Positions 6,844 to 6,901 of a stretch of DNA of 6,901 nt are shown here, piece by piece; positions within the stretch are counted from its first letter, which is position 1; every line of letters starts with the position of its first letter. The notes under the pieces are model-generated. The model was given only the letters and a program-made list of their open reading frames with translations. It did not search any database and was not told where the DNA came from. The stretch comes from Deltaproteobacteria bacterium (lineage in GTDB: Bacteria > Desulfobacterota > Desulfobacteria > Desulfobacterales > JAUVVS01). The stretch is from NCBI GenBank assembly GCA_030604545.1, contig JAUVVS010000106.1, positions 1 through 6,901 of the forward strand, given 5' to 3'. A program made the position numbers and the translations under genes.

Positions 6844-6864
6844 AAGTTTTAGGTGTTAGGTTTT
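6844..6864. repeat. Short dispersed repeat, copy 2 (AAGTTTTAGGTGTT type)
   Basis: This segment matches 513-533 with one mismatch in 21 bases. It starts seven bases beyond the inverted repeat, so two repeat families are stacked upstream of aat. The rest of the window to 6901 shows no supportable gene. Confidence 0.55.
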
Positions 6865-6901
6865 AAGTGATTGAATAAATATGAAATACCTTATCTTAAA
6901 A

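Noticed and set aside
6881..6901. Possible gene start ATG followed by KYLILK running off the window
   Set aside because: Only seven codons are visible, there is no Shine-Dalgarno site, and no family can be judged.

Overview
The window looks like ordinary chromosomal DNA from a Gram-negative bacterium. The most likely source is a member of the Desulfobacterota (deltaproteobacterial sulfate-reducer type). This is inferred from three things: the gene families present, an exported protein-L-isoaspartate methyltransferase beside a membrane spermidine-synthase-like protein, and several short intergenic repeat families of a style I associate with that group. No rRNA, tRNA, CRISPR array, transposase or phage gene was seen.

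Layout. Positions 1-580 are a gene graveyard and control region. It starts with the end of a truncated solute-binding-protein gene that runs into a CACAGAG-type repeat (to 170). A CTCCA tandem repeat follows. Next, on the minus strand (about 212-466), are the decayed remains of what looks like a PaaI-type hotdog thioesterase, with in-frame stops and frame changes. The region ends with a plausible sigma70-type promoter (479-508) and a short repeat. Positions 582-2882 encode a large AT-rich protein of unknown overall function, with a C-terminal domain resembling class III adenylate/guanylate cyclases. Positions 2963-6171 form a probable two-gene operon: pcm with a signal peptide, then 20 bases later an 821-residue protein with a spermidine-synthase-like Rossmann domain between two membrane bundles. 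Convergent to it, on the minus strand (6112-6792), is aat, the leucyl/phenylalanyl-tRNA-protein transferase of the N-degron pathway. Its start is preceded by a perfect 14-bp inverted repeat and another short repeat copy.

Two themes stand out. First, protein quality control is represented twice: isoaspartate repair, probably outside the cytoplasm, and N-terminal tagging for ClpS/ClpAP degradation. Nothing shows that the two are linked. Second, short dispersed repeats have shaped gene ends. One repeat copy (6088 onward) supplies the tail of the 821-residue protein and the stop codon of aat, so these convergent genes overlap by 60 bases. Another repeat forms the new end of the broken solute-binding gene. 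No complete new defence or mobile system was found. The least explained item is the cyclase-like protein, which keeps the metal-binding and transition-state residues but lacks the usual substrate-specifying lysine.
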